Shown in pieces: positions 32,241 through 43,075 of a DNA stretch of 64,000 nt. The position numbers and the translations under genes are program-made. Position 1 is the stretch's first letter. Every line of letters begins with the position of its first letter. The DNA comes from Lingula anatina. Lineage: Eukaryota; Brachiopoda; Lingulata; Lingulida; Lingulidae. The notes under the pieces were generated by a model. That model saw only the letters and a list, made by a program, of their open reading frames with translations, had not been told where the DNA came from and did no database searches. The stretch lies in NCBI RefSeq assembly GCF_001039355.2, contig NW_019775555.1, forward strand, positions 134,935 to 198,934. The letters are read 5' to 3'.

Positions 32241-34493
32241 AAACGGTAACTTTTTTCCGTGGGCTACGGCTCTAATTTGATTTAGTATGTCAAAAGGTAC
32301 CCACATGCAAAATTTGGTGCTTTTATCCGCCGTGTCACGATTTGGTCATTTTTTTACCCTAAGCCACCGGACTACTTCCTGTATAGCGAAAAAAATTAAA
32401 CCAAAACTCAAGCACATTATAAGTGACACTCAATCAGGTTTCATGAAGGGGAGATACATTGGTGAGTGTACGCGTCTTGTATTTGATATAATAGAGAAAA
32501 CAGAAAATGACAACATCCCTGGTATCTTGCTACTACTAGACATGGAGAAAGCTTTTGACTCCTTGGAATGGAGTTTTATCGAGAAAAGTTTGGTCTTTTT
32601 CAATTTTGGAAGAAATATCGTAAGGTGGTTTAAAACCTTTACTCGGGAATCACTAGCACGGTACAAAATAATGGCCATCTCTCCGAATCTTTAGATTAAG
32701 AGAGGCATTCGACAGGGCGACAGCACTAGAATTATTCAGCTCGGCTTTGAAGTATGATAGGGACATAAAAGGCATAATTGTAAATTATGTTGAGTACTTA
32801 GTTTGCCACTACGCGGATGACACTACTCTAATGCTCAGCGACGACGAATTGTCACTAAATAAAGCAATCAAAATAATTACCCTCTTTGCTGAATGCTCCA
32901 GTTTGAAGGCTAATTTTGAAAAGACCGAAGCTATTTGGATTGGTTCCAAAAGGGGCAGTAAGGAACAATTAAAACAAACGTTAAAATAAAATGGAATACT
33001 AGAGGCAAGTTTAAGCTTTTGGGAGTCAAGTATAATTTATCAAAAATTGATTTCTACGAGGAAAACTTCAAAGAAAAATTGGAAAAGTATGAAAATCTTT
33101 TAAATGATTGGTCATTTAGATCACTTTCCTTAATGGGCAAAATAACAGTTATTAAATCCCTAGCCCTCCCAATCCTTGTTCAGGTATTCACGGTGCTCCC
33201 CGAACCAGGAGAACGATTTTTTAAAGAAATCGATAAAATTACGTTCAAATTTATATGGGGAAGTCCAGTCGACAAGATCAAAAGAGTCAGAATGAGGCAA
33301 GACTATACATGTATAGACGGCGTACTAAGAGTCCCCGACTTCAAGTCTTTTTCAAGAGCGCTTAAACTCGCATGGGTACAAAAATTATTTATCGAAAACA
33401 ATAAGCACAAATAGAAAGTATTATGTATGGAATACTTAAAAATACTGGGCAGAAATAAATTTTGGTTCCTCACAAGACATGGCCTATGTTTAAATAAGAA
33501 TATATTCAACCCTTTTTGGCAAAGAGTTATAAATGCTTGGTCAAGTTTAAAGGTCAATTGCGAAACAGCCATCAGGATATTTTATCACAGCCTCTATGGT
33601 ACAATGAAAAATTAATAATTGAAGGTAAAAGCTTCTGTTTTAAGAATTGGTGTAAGAAAGGGGTTTACTTTATTTCTGATATTGTGAACGCTAGGGGGGA
33701 CTTTGCGCATTAGAATAATTCAACCAAAAATATAGCGCTAACTTCAGCTTTCTTCAATATCTGGGGCTGAAAAAGTCAATTCCAGGAGATTGGCGCTCAG
33801 TCATAAAAGAGTATGGGAAAAATATTGACGGGATTTTGAATGATAACATAAAAATACTCAAATCAAAAGATAAGATAACAAAGTTTTTTATAACATGCTC
33901 TTAAAAAAGAGCAACCCATCCTTAAATAGGGCTAACAGGTACTGGGAAACAAGAATTGGGGCCTTACTCGGAGAAGAGACGTGGGCTCTGATTTACACTG
34001 CACCTTTTACGTATACTCAAGATGCGAGCTTACAAACATTACAGTTCAAGATCAATCATGGTATCTATTTAATAATTATCGGTTGGAAAAAATGAAGTTG
34101 AGTGAGTCACAGATATGCACCTTCTGTCAAATTGAGGCCGAAACATTAAAACATTTATTATGTGAATGTGTTCATGTCCAGAATATATGGACATGTCTGC
34201 TGCAGAGTATTCAACAAAATTACGAGTTACAGCTTGAGAGAAAAATAGAAATGTTAGTTTTGGGTGCCATTGATAACAGGCTACCGGATCTTCATATCGT
34301 CGTATTGCTCATTAAGAAATTTATAACTAAATGCAGAGCAAAAGATGAGATACCTCATTGGAATAATGTCCGCTCATATATCAAGTCTTACCGCAACATT
34401 GACCTGTACTTCTTGCTGACCGACAAAAAGAAAACTCAAATTAACAATAACTGGAATAGTGTCAAAGCCTTGATAGAACATCCGCTCACTTGA

Positions 34494-35126
34494 TTACTCT
34501 GCAACTATATACAATATGTTTTTTTTCTATGTACTCATTGCATAATCAAGACATCACATGTGGTGAGGCCTATGTAATGCTATATCATACGCCTTATGAA
34601 GGTAGATGCTCTTATGTTTATTTAAATAGATACTCTCGATATCCAGTATATGTTGTACTGCATGAACCTTAGCAATGTATTAATATATGCTTACTCCATC
34701 ATTGTTATGAGTATATGCATCCTCTTTGTAGTCAAATCTGACAGTTTGATACACGAGTATACGAATATATGTACTCACATTTCTATCGTCTCAAAAACCA
34801 ATCACGTGATGGAGCACGAATATGTACTACACTCGTACATGCTTTTTATAGATAAAACTGAAACAGTTTGTTTTGGGTGCTTAGAACAAACACTTACCTG
34901 GTATAAACAATGTAATTATTTCTGCTATAAATATTTTATTCAAAATAATCTGCCTTTACACAAGTTTTAACTTAAAAGTCTATAGTATATACTTCTGCAA
35001 GCTACTATGTCAATAACGATATTATAAAGTAAGTGATTTATCACTGTTAGCTTTTATACACTTATTAAAATATCAGTACAGTTCTTGACCGCTATAAACT
35101 GCAACGAATAGCTTTACAATTAAGTA

Positions 35127-35166
<40 letters not shown>

Positions 35167-35647
35167 CATACGGGTGCGAATGCTCTAGTATGTGTGTATA
35201 TATACATATGTATTCTTCTGCTGTATTTGTTGGTGTGACAGAAATAAACTTATATATACTTGTTTATATAATCTGTTAATTAAGCTGTTATTACCTGACG
35301 GGATCGTCAAAACTGAATGATTTGATTGGCACTTTGTCAATCAAATAGTGAAGGAAGCTGGAACTTAACATGTTCGACAACTATAGTTATCAACTGCGTA
35401 ATGATTGTGATTGACGTTTGTTTATAAAACTGTCAATCAAAGTCTTGTACTTTTGACAGCTTCCGTCAAAATTGAATTAAACCGTATGAGTTTGATTGGT
35501 ACTTGTCTATCACAACGCTTTTGTTACCTTTAAATAGTACATATTTGTTAAATAGTACATTTTGCCATCCAGCTCTATCCAGTCTCAATTCCTACCCGTC
35601 CTGATACACTGTAGGTACGTCTCGACAGATACCTCTTGACAAATAAC
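34494..35647. other. Noncoding stretch after LINE 3' end
   Basis: AT-rich, with the TG microsatellite annotated separately. Probably LINE 3' UTR at the left. No other gene seen. Confidence 0.4.
35129..35162. repeat. (TG)n microsatellite
   Basis: About sixteen TG units. Confidence 0.95.
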
Positions 35648-36032
35648 GACACCCGGTGTCATGTACCAGAAGGTCCCCCATGACAGAAAGTCCGGGACCC
35701 GTTATTTCAGAAACCAGGGGTCCTACGGACCCCTGGTTTCTGAAATAACGAGTCCCGTACTCTGTATCATGATAATTGAATATAATATACAGGGTCCCCC
35801 GGACCCTGCATTTAACCGGACCCTACGTTTCATGACAGCTATCACGAAACACAGAGTCCGCCCGTCATACAGAAGAACTTGGTCTAAAAGCTAGGGTCCT
35901 ACTGTAGAATAGTAGATATTTAGTAAAAACGTTTTATATTGACAATCTGGGTATAATAGAATTATAAAAAAGCAAACCCTTGATGCAAGTAAATGTAATA
36001 TAACAAAACGGCGGTGGTTTGCGCAACGACCT
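35648..36032 (+). repeat. Hairpin-rich repeat, copy 1
   Basis: Nearly identical to 40560-40939. Starts CCGGTGTCATGTACCAGAAG and contains a 32-bp hairpin whose arms meet at GGGGTCC-TAC-GGACCCC (about 35685-35751), plus other GGGTCC/GGACCC words. It stops at the N at 36033 exactly where copy 2 continues with GTTGGTGTAGAGG. The 77-codon frame inside is present in both copies but is not a recognised protein. Confidence 0.8.
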
Positions 36033-36033
36033 N
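36033..36033. other. Single N joining unrelated sequences
   Basis: Left side is the hairpin repeat cut short; right side is the 3'-truncated RTE fragment. This looks like an assembly join. Confidence 0.65.
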
Positions 36034-36672
36034 CCAGCAGCACACAGGCATTGAACACTTTCTTTTTCAGGCAGGTAGGAAGGTTGCTCTTGAAGATATC
36101 ATTGTGTTTCTCATGTGCTGCCCATCCTGCTTTTATCCTTCGTTGGATTTCTTTCTCCAGTGTTCGATCACTAAGGCTGAACCGTTGCCCAAGGTATATA
36201 TACTCTTCCACTGCTTCTATCTCTTTGGTGTTGACTTTCACTGTGCAAGGGGTGGTTAGTGGTCCAAACATCACCTTTGTCTTGCTGGTGTTCATCTTTA
36301 GCCCACTTTTTGCGCTTTCATCTGCTAACGCCTGTAGCATTTCTTCGAGGTCTTTTGCATCATCTGCTACTATTATGATGTCATCTGCAAACCTAAGGTG
36401 ATAGAGCCTGGTACCGTCTATGTTTATGCCCTTGTCCTGCCAGTCTAGATCCCTGAATATACGTTCCAATGCTGCTGTGAACAGTTTAGGAGAGATTGTA
36501 TCTCCTTGGCGTACACCTTTCTTGATCCTGGTCTTATTGGTGGTCTTGTGTAGTTTGACTGTTACAGAGCTATCGGTGTATATGTCTCTGAGGACGTCTA
36601 CGTATCCATCTTCGATCCCTAGATCTTGCAGGGATGCCAGTATATACTGGGTTTCTACTGAGTCGAAGGCTG
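36034..36672 (-). pseudogene. RTE LINE fragment, reverse transcriptase core
   Basis: The minus strand encodes the same RT as 21746-22979, from AFDSVE through the GVRQGDTISPKLF and FADDI motifs to VFNACVL. It retains the 8 bp lost in the other copy, so the frame is intact across that site. It is cut at the 5' side within the AFD motif and at the 3' side by the N at 36033. Nucleotide identity to the other copy is very high by eye, so one subfamily was recently active. Confidence 0.88.
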
Positions 36673-36990
36673 GGAAGTGTACAAGGAAAAGAAAATGTTT
36701 TGCCTCGCTCCGCTCGGTAATTGTAAAAACGTCGCACGATCACAATTTACCATGCAGGGCAAAAGGATGAAATAATTTTTTAGATTTGTCTAGTTACTTA
36801 TATATTTTCTTAGAGGTCGGGGACAGGTTAAGAGGGAAAATGGGATATCTCCAATGCAAAGGAAGGAGACACTTGCCTGCTCTGCTCCCCTGTTTCCCCA
36901 CCCCCTACGGCAATGTGTTGTACTGCATTCAAGCGTACTCTCCTAATTAATGTGTTTAATTGAGCGGTCCCCACCAAAATATATCTCTAA

Positions 36991-37205
36991 GGCTGTATTC
37001 CCATAGATTTTAGATCGATCTATCACCGCGGGGAGTCTCACTAGATTACTTTCAGATAATCCGACTTAAAAGTCCGTCCCGCCTACTACAAGCTGTAAGG
37101 GGGTAATTAACTTTCGTGTCCGCCCGGCTGACAGCTATTTAGCGTGGACCCCCAGGGAGTTAGGTCGATCTAAAGTAGGTCGATATAATCTATGGAAATG
37201 GGGTG
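36991..37205. mobile_element. PIF/Harbinger-like MITE, copy 2
   Basis: A 215-bp close relative of 1565-1778, flanked by TAA at 36988-36990 and 37206-37208. Termini contain TATTCCCATAGATTTTAG and GATCGATC. It lies about 580 bp upstream of a Harbinger transposase exon, but nothing links the two beyond the target preference. Confidence 0.8.
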
Positions 37206-37525
37206 TAACATTTCAAGTTGGGTGCATTTTTAAATTAGTGGCGTAAAAGACACAAAAGCAACCTGCCCCGGAGGAGATAGCTTTAACGTGAGTGCGCACA
37301 CATACAAACTTACATGTACAAACTGTATATGTCCTCAACATTGCCTCGTGTGAGTTCGTTTGTGCGTGTGTGCTGCTGCTACATTCCGAGGGCAATTTGA
37401 AGACAATTTAAAAAAGACCCAAACATAGGGAAGCCTGATTTAGGGTCAGTTTCAGACGTTATGTTTGGGTGTATAATATTTTGGCCCTAAACTGATGCTG
37501 TCACATATTCTTCTTGTACTAGTTT

Positions 37526-37529
37526 GCAA

Positions 37530-37561
<32 letters not shown>

Positions 37562-37562
37562 G
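37526..37562. repeat. Poly-A/poly-G tract
   Basis: About 26 A followed by 8-9 G. Low complexity. Confidence 0.9.
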
Positions 37563-37784
37563 GATAAGGGAAATGACTGGAAAACTCAACTATAGTTGTT
37601 ATTCGATACTTAACGTTTGACGCTTGGAATAATATGTTATTATCAATCTGCCTTCAACAATATTTTAAAAGTTATAACAATTACTTTATCGTTACTAGTA
37701 TCATCACTGTTGTTATTATCGTAATATTTAATGTCATATAATATAATCTGCCTTCAACAATACTTTATTTTTCAATGCTTTTAG

Positions 37785-38004
37785 GTGCCTTCACAAGTCA
37801 GGAGGGTGCCTGATGTATTCACCAGAGGCCAGTGCCAGTATCATTCTGGCCTGTTGCAAGCTCCACAATTTTTGCATCAGGGAAGGGATGCCTGATGTTG
37901 AGGTGGAGTCTTGTGTTCACGAGTGTCAGGATGTGCATCTGGGAGAGTACCCAGCCGATGGCGTCCAGTGTCGTGAGCGCCTCATTGCTGGGCGCTTTGT
38001 TTAG
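37785..38004 (+). pseudogene. HARBI1-like transposase, last exon only
   Basis: After an acceptor (TTTTTCAATGCTTTTAG) the frame reads HKSGGCLMYSPE, then IILACCKLHNFCIREGMP, ending RLIAGRFV and TAG. YSPE...II-ACC-LHN is the characteristic C-terminal part of PIF/Harbinger DDE transposases (HARBI1 family). The upstream exons with the DDE residues are not found in the preceding 1 kb, so the gene is truncated or its exons are lost. It converges with the MYB-like gene on the other strand, the usual two-gene content of Harbinger elements. Confidence 0.82.
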
Positions 38005-38812
38005 AGGCAGTCCTCCTCTAAGCCGTTTTCCAATTACGGTGGGAGTTAGAAAAAAAATGTCCTTTTCAGGACTACCCACCAACAAACTTTCTCAGAAAAG
38101 CTATGCCAAATTTGTTGAAAACTAACGGTTTCTTACAATTAAACGTGTTGGTGATGAAAGCAAATAAGTATTTGACATCTGTTCCTTAAAGGGAAAACAC
38201 TTTAAGCACAAATTTTAACTTATAAAAGTACAGAAACCTCTTTTCTAATCGCATGTCATTGGTCACAAATTAAAAAATTATCACCTCCATATGGCCCCAC
38301 CTATATATGCCATCTTGTATCAGCTTACAACCCTTCCCCCTCAAATTTTATAAGCTACTGCACCTACATGTAGGGAATGGTATTTACTGCCACTTTTACT
38401 ACATAAAATATTCTCTAGAGAACTCAAGATTTATCTATTATAAGAAATGTTGTAAATAGAATTTTTATAAATGACTTTTAAAATTGAGTGAAGGAGTGAC
38501 ATTTCTAATTTTTACATTACTTGATTTAATAAGTTTATTTTATTTTCTTTTAGTAGCCTCATTTCTTTCTTGTTGTATTATAAAGTCTACTGAACAAATT
38601 TGGATTTAAGATTCAAATTGGTTATCATTATTATGATCTCTAAAAATCTATTTCTCTTTTACCTACTTATGTTATAAACGCCAATATTTCATATTTCCAA
38701 GTTTTTTTTAATCAGTAAAATGGTCACTGGGATATTTTGTTTAATTTCAAAATCCTTCATTTTGCAAGTTATTGCATAAAACAACTAGGAGCCATGCTCA
38801 TGTAAATAAAAC
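38005..38812. other. Intergenic space between convergent Harbinger genes
   Basis: AT-rich, without coding. Expected to contain the 3' UTR of the transposase gene. Confidence 0.5.
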
Positions 38813-38818
38813 TTTATT
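38813..38818 (-). promoter_or_regulatory. AATAAA polyadenylation signal of the MYB-like gene
   Basis: AATAAA on the minus strand, 16 nt past the stop codon. Confidence 0.65.
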
Positions 38819-38833
38819 AGCATTTATTAGCAT

Positions 38834-40544
38834 TTAATCTAACATAGACTGCAAATTCATTTGGACAACTTTTGCCTCCCATTTTCTTTTCTTAAATTCA
38901 AACATTTCCTTCTTCAACTTCAATTTTTCTTCCTCTATCTTGACCAACCTCTTTAAATACGAAAGTTTCTCAGATTCTACATCTACGACTTTGTCCAGTC
39001 TGGAGTCCTCTGAAAAATTTAATACACATCATAATTTTTTTTAAAAAATCAGCTGTTATACCATTTGCTTATAGAACACATTTCAGTTTATGTGTACATC
39101 AATTTATGTGCTTCTCTGGTTGTTATTGAAGTTATGTTTAAAAATTCTTACTTGTTTTCCTTGATGCTTTTCTTGGTTGTACTGAATCTGGGATTTCTGA
39201 AAAAAATTAACAAAAACAAAACATTTATTTTGCTAACAAAAAATAACTAATGTTAAAATATTAGTAATAAGATTGTTCTATGCATATAAGAAATAAAGTC
39301 TTAAGATTACTGGTATTAATAGAGTACCTTCTGGCTCTTCTCTTGGATGACTGGCTTCATGTGTCCCTGGCACTATCATATCATACTTCCCTGAGTTGAT
39401 GTCTGAAAAATGTAGTTTATCTCCAGATTTGACTTTTATTCAACTTCAGCATCTCACTTTGCATTTTAGAAAAACTGCCATCATGCAAAGTGATGGTATT
39501 AGTGTTAAAAGGTGCTTACGTACGTCTATAAAGGAGGAAAGCGTAGCAAAATATTATTTTCAAAGATTACAGAATGTATAATAATAAAGCTTACTTTCAT
39601 TCAAAAATTCCATGCACCAATGTCGGTTTAGGGCATCATCCTCATCATCATTATTACAGATTGTTTGAGCTGTAAACATAAGATTGATAATTTTTTTCAC
39701 ATGTTTATAAAATATTATATGTGAATATTTCATAATAATGGTTGAATGCAATGTAATACTATAATAATAGAAATAAAAGATGAATTATAACTTTGGTATA
39801 CTTGCCATTTTGACTTTGTTGCTGGAAAGTATCATTTCCACCCTGAAAACCAGCAATGGCTGTTTCCCCAACAATTGACACAACCTAAAACTAAAATACC
39901 AATACAAGTCATAAGTCATTTGATATGTAATAAATGAACACAGTTTATATATGTATGCATGTAAAAAAATTATAAATAAATAAATATATAATGCTAACAT
40001 TATTTTACCTTTTCTTGGAGTCAATATGATTTGAGACCCCCCACCACCAGTCTTGCGAATTTCCCTCCTCCTCTCTGCCTCCTACTTTTTCGTGCAACTC
40101 GAGAAATCAGACCATTTTTTTTTTTTGTATATCTTTGACATCTTTTCTGCCCTACACTGTTGACTCTGAAAATCAATAAGATGTTACAAAATTTTTCTGC
40201 TATAACAAAACAAAGATTTAATGTTTCCAATTCTCTTCAATATGCTGCTGGTATGCATAATGATGTAATTCCCCGTGTGTATAAAAAATAATTAATCGAA
40301 GCATAGAATTTTAAAAAAATTATATATCAATATTCAAGTCACCTATTTTAGTGCTTTTGATTTTAAAAAAATGGGCACAAACCTTCTAGTGATTTCTTGC
40401 CAAGCCTTCATCTTAGCCTCATTGGTTATTGTTGTTGAAAATTTATTGAATAATATACTTTTTCTCCTTTCAACTCCATATAGGCTCTACCAAAACTTCA
40501 ACTTCTTCTCTTGTAAATTTAACTCTCTTTCTAGACGGCTCCAT
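38834..40544 (-). pseudogene. Harbinger MYB/SANT-like protein gene, seven exons, decayed
   Basis: Exons read on the minus strand: 40544-40383, 40165-40009, 39884-39806, 39669-39595, 39402-39328, 39196-39152 and 39009-38834. Sites are mostly GT-AG; exon 3 would use a GC donor. Exon 1 starts MEPSRKRVKFTREEVEVLVE and, after small indels, gives a trihelix/MSANT domain ending AKMKAWQEITRR. Exon 2 continues with WSDFSS and RREIRKTGGG, interrupted by a TAG. The last exon is a charged coiled coil (EEEKLKLKKEMFEFKKRKW). This is the standard DNA-binding partner of Harbinger transposase, which it brings to transposon ends. At least two frameshifts and one stop make it a pseudogene. Confidence 0.8.
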
Positions 40545-40559
40545 CTTCACTTCTGGCGC

Positions 40560-40939
40560 CGGTGTCATGTACCAGAAGGTCCCCCATGACAGAAAGTCCG
40601 GGACCCGTTATTTCAGAAACCAGGGGTCCTACGGACCCCTGGTTTCTGAAATAACGAGTCCCGGACTCTGTATCATGATAATTGAATATAATATACATTG
40701 TCCCCCGGACCCTGCATTTAACCGGACCCTACGTTTCATGACAGCTATCACGAAACACAGAGTCCGCCCGTCATACAGAAGAACTTGGTCTAAAAGCTAG
40801 GGTCCTACTGTAGAATAGTAGATATTTAGTAAAAGCGTTTTATATTGACAATCTGGGTATAATAGAATTATAAAAAAGCAAACCCTTGATGCAAGTAAAT
40901 GTAATATAACAAAACGGCGGTTGTTTGCACAACGACCTG
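40560..40939 (+). repeat. Hairpin-rich repeat, copy 2
   Basis: Second copy of 35648-36032, starting only 16 bp upstream of the MYB-like start codon. The long hairpin is at 40598-40664: two 32-nt arms with one mismatch and a TAC loop. Short GGACCC/GGGTCC palindromes fill the remainder. A related inverted segment lies at 42895-43075, ending TTGCTTGACACCGGC, the complement of this repeat's start. Confidence 0.8.
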
Positions 40940-40944
40940 TTGGT

Positions 40945-41040
40945 GTAGAGGACAGCGACACGGGTGATAAGCCTACTATGGTATCCAATGACAGGGAAGT
41001 ATGCAGAAATTAAACAATGTGTTGGTTCGAGTCCCACACT
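40945..41040 (+). repeat. tRNA-like A/B box sequence
   Basis: TGTTGGTGTAGAGGACAGCG resembles an A-box/D-arm and GTTGGTTCGAGTCCCACAC is a good B-box/T-arm. They are about 75 nt apart, longer than in a plain tRNA, so an intron-containing or SINE-type tRNA relic is more likely than a working tRNA gene. Confidence 0.4.
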
Positions 41041-41465
41041 AGAGTTGACATTTTAACGCCTCTATTTTCACTGTTGTTTTTTTAAATCTATAGTTAAATA
41101 TTTAACTTACTGTCCATTTATAGTGTGTCATTCCGCAATAATATGTGTTATACTCACTTTTGATTACATTCCATACCTTTTTTAATTGGACTTACTTAAA
41201 ATATTTCACACATATCCCATTGCATTGTGATGCTTTGGACTATATACACGTGTTACTTATTTGATTACCACTCGCACATGTGTGCAAGCTAGTGATACAC
41301 AATGAATCGATGCTAAACTGTGCAAAACGTTCCTTTTATTTAGACTATACGCGTGACTTAGGCTACAATGACATAAATGTGTGACATAAATGTGTGACAG
41401 CTAGCGTTATACAGTGCATCAATGCCAAATTGTGCAAAATATGTATTTTCTGGAAACTGACGAAA
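41041..41465. other. Noncoding stretch
   Basis: AT-rich; no gene recognised. ATAAATGTGTGACA occurs twice near 41380. Confidence 0.4.
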
Positions 41466-41995
41466 TTAATTAGTTATTAAATATACATGCTTATGGAGTG
41501 TAATTGACAAATGTACTCATTTAATTTCGTTTACCAATTTATATAAAGTTTTAATTTAAGTTGCAAACCCTAAATTAAAATGGAATCAACCCAAAAGGAA
41601 TGTATTTCATGTTTCTCAGGGTATAAAATGGCTAGCTCTTCGCGATGTCTTACTCTGTCAGCATGGATTTTCAAGCAGTGCGACTTTATTTACAACATGG
41701 CAGGTACAGAAGACGAACAACCAACCATCAGAAAAGAGCAATAAGAAGAAGCGCTGCAAACCATTATAAATTAATTATAAGTTTTATACATTTATACTCG
41801 TTTAACTTCAAGACTGTTTAATAAAAGCGCAACTTACATGTACATTTAAGGTACATATTTATATTTCTGTTTAGCTTGAAAGCGGCTGCTTATATTACAG
41901 AGCTGTAAGAAAGATAGTGGAAGTATAGAGTGGGATGGAGGAGAGGGAGAAGGGGAGATGGAGGAAAGTAGTAGAAAGCGAAGATAAGAAAACTG
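41466..41995 (+). repeat. 530-bp near-identical direct repeat, left copy
   Basis: Repeated at 41997-42510. The left copy ends at AAAACTG directly before the N at 41996 and the right copy starts at once after it. The right copy lacks 16 bp of a GA-rich tract. An unresolved contig overlap or haplotype join is likely. Confidence 0.85.
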
Positions 41996-41996
41996 N
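41996..41996. other. Single N at a repeat junction
   Basis: Lies exactly between the two near-identical 0.5-kb copies. Confidence 0.9.
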
Positions 41997-42510
41997 TTAA
42001 TTAGTTATTAAATATACATGTTTATGGAGTGTAATTGAAAATGTACTCATTTAATTTTGTTTACCAATTTATATAAAGTTTTAATTTAAGTTGCATACCC
42101 TAAATTAAAATGGAATCAACCCAAAAGGAATGTATTCCATGTTTCTCAGGGTATAAAATGGCTAGCTCTTCGCGATGTCTTACTCTGTCAGCATGGATTT
42201 TCAAGCAGTGCGACTTTATTTACAACATGGCAGGTACAGAAGACGAACAACCAACCATCAGAAAAGAGCAATAAGGAGAAGCGCTGCAAACCATTATAAA
42301 TTAATTATAAGTTTTATACATTTATACTCGTTTAACTTCAAGACTGTTTAATAAAAGCGCAACTTACATGTACATTTAAGGTACATATTTATATTTCTGT
42401 TTAGCTTGAAAGCGGCTGCTTATATTACAGAGCTGTAAGAAAGATAGTGGAAGTAGAGAGGGAGAAGGGGAGATGGAGGAAAGTAGTAGAAAGCGAAGAT
42501 AAGAAAACTG
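41997..42510 (+). repeat. 514-bp near-identical direct repeat, right copy
   Basis: Differs from the left copy by a few substitutions and the 16-bp deletion in the GA-rich stretch. See the entry at 41466. Confidence 0.85.
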
Positions 42511-42894
42511 CCTTGTTACAAGAAATGCACGACAAAGAGAAAATGACATTGAGGAGAAAAAACAATTACTATACTGATTAATAAAATTAACTTTTTTGTA
42601 AAATCAGGAAGTTCACCAAAGGCACTTATGTATTCTGAATAAATTTATATTTCTTAAGTGATGTTCTTTCTCAATTGCATACAAAAGATAATCCTGCAAA
42701 TTAAAGTTTATGAAATGCGAACAATGCACATTTATACTACGCGTTACACTTTAACAGAGGTTAATAATGTTTATTTTACCTGTAATCCTTATAATTCTTC
42801 CCTCAGTTAACATCATGTCCAATGTCATTTTTAAATTGCATGTTTTAAGTGTGAGATTTCATTATTGCTCTTCAATGCGGACTTTCAGTATTAA

Positions 42895-43075
42895 AACGTA
42901 GGGTCCTAGGACTTTCCGTACTGAAATAGAGTGTCTAGGGGGACTCTACATTTCAGAACATAGAGTCCGGGACCCGTTATTTCGAGACAGGGAGTCCGCC
43001 GGACTCTCAGTTTTAAAACACCGGGTCCGCCGGACCCTAGAATGGTAGGACTCTGTGTTGCTTGACACCGGCACT
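42895..43075 (-). repeat. Terminal segment of the hairpin-rich repeat family
   Basis: Carries GAGTCCGGGACCCGTTATTTC, GGGTCCGCCGGACCC and a right end CTTGACACCGGC, complementary to the start of the copies at 35648 and 40560. 40560-43075 might therefore be one 2.5-kb inverted-end element; the distance is inflated by the doubtful duplication inside. Confidence 0.55.

Larger units (their letters stand above)
29721..32374. mobile_element. Foldback element with long inverted arrays
   Basis: A 2,654-bp insertion in the LINE, bounded by TAGTCCGGTGGCTTA and its complement, with CTT on both sides (29718-29720, 32375-32377). Outer inverted repeats stay about 90% alike for more than 200 bp. Inward, each arm is a tandem array of about 160-200-bp units: about ten on the left, five on the right, in opposite orientation. 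The arms meet near 31460-31530. Non-coding; minus-strand frames with HTCYPPD-like recurrences come from the units. A 3-bp duplication fits PIF/Harbinger, CACTA or Zator; superfamily unresolved. It must be mobilised in trans. Confidence 0.85.
29430..34493 (+). pseudogene. L1/Tx1-like LINE ORF2 remnant, split by a foldback element
   Basis: The left part (29430-29720) encodes KSPRIDGFTVEFYKFF and [10 protein letters not shown]. The right part (32375-34493) encodes DMEKAFDSLEWSF, RGIRQGD, an intact YADDT catalytic motif near 32815, the thumb (FEKTEAIWIGSK) and a C-terminal zinc finger of the zf-RVT type (CTFCQIEAETLKHLLCEC). ORF breaks and stops occur throughout, and sequence after RQGD is partly deleted. 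Endonuclease is not seen upstream. It is related to, but different from, the minus-strand LINE at 23.2-25.7 kb. Taking out 29721-32374 plus one CTT restores a continuous frame across the insertion site. Confidence 0.88.

Noticed and set aside
35661-35894. 77-codon frame conserved in both hairpin-rich repeats
   Set aside because: Conserved only because the repeats are near-identical. The frame spans the hairpin and starts outside any plausible gene context.
40945-41040. Functional tRNA gene
   Set aside because: A- and B-box-like parts are too far apart and no cloverleaf with an anticodon arm can be drawn convincingly. Kept only as tRNA-like repeat.
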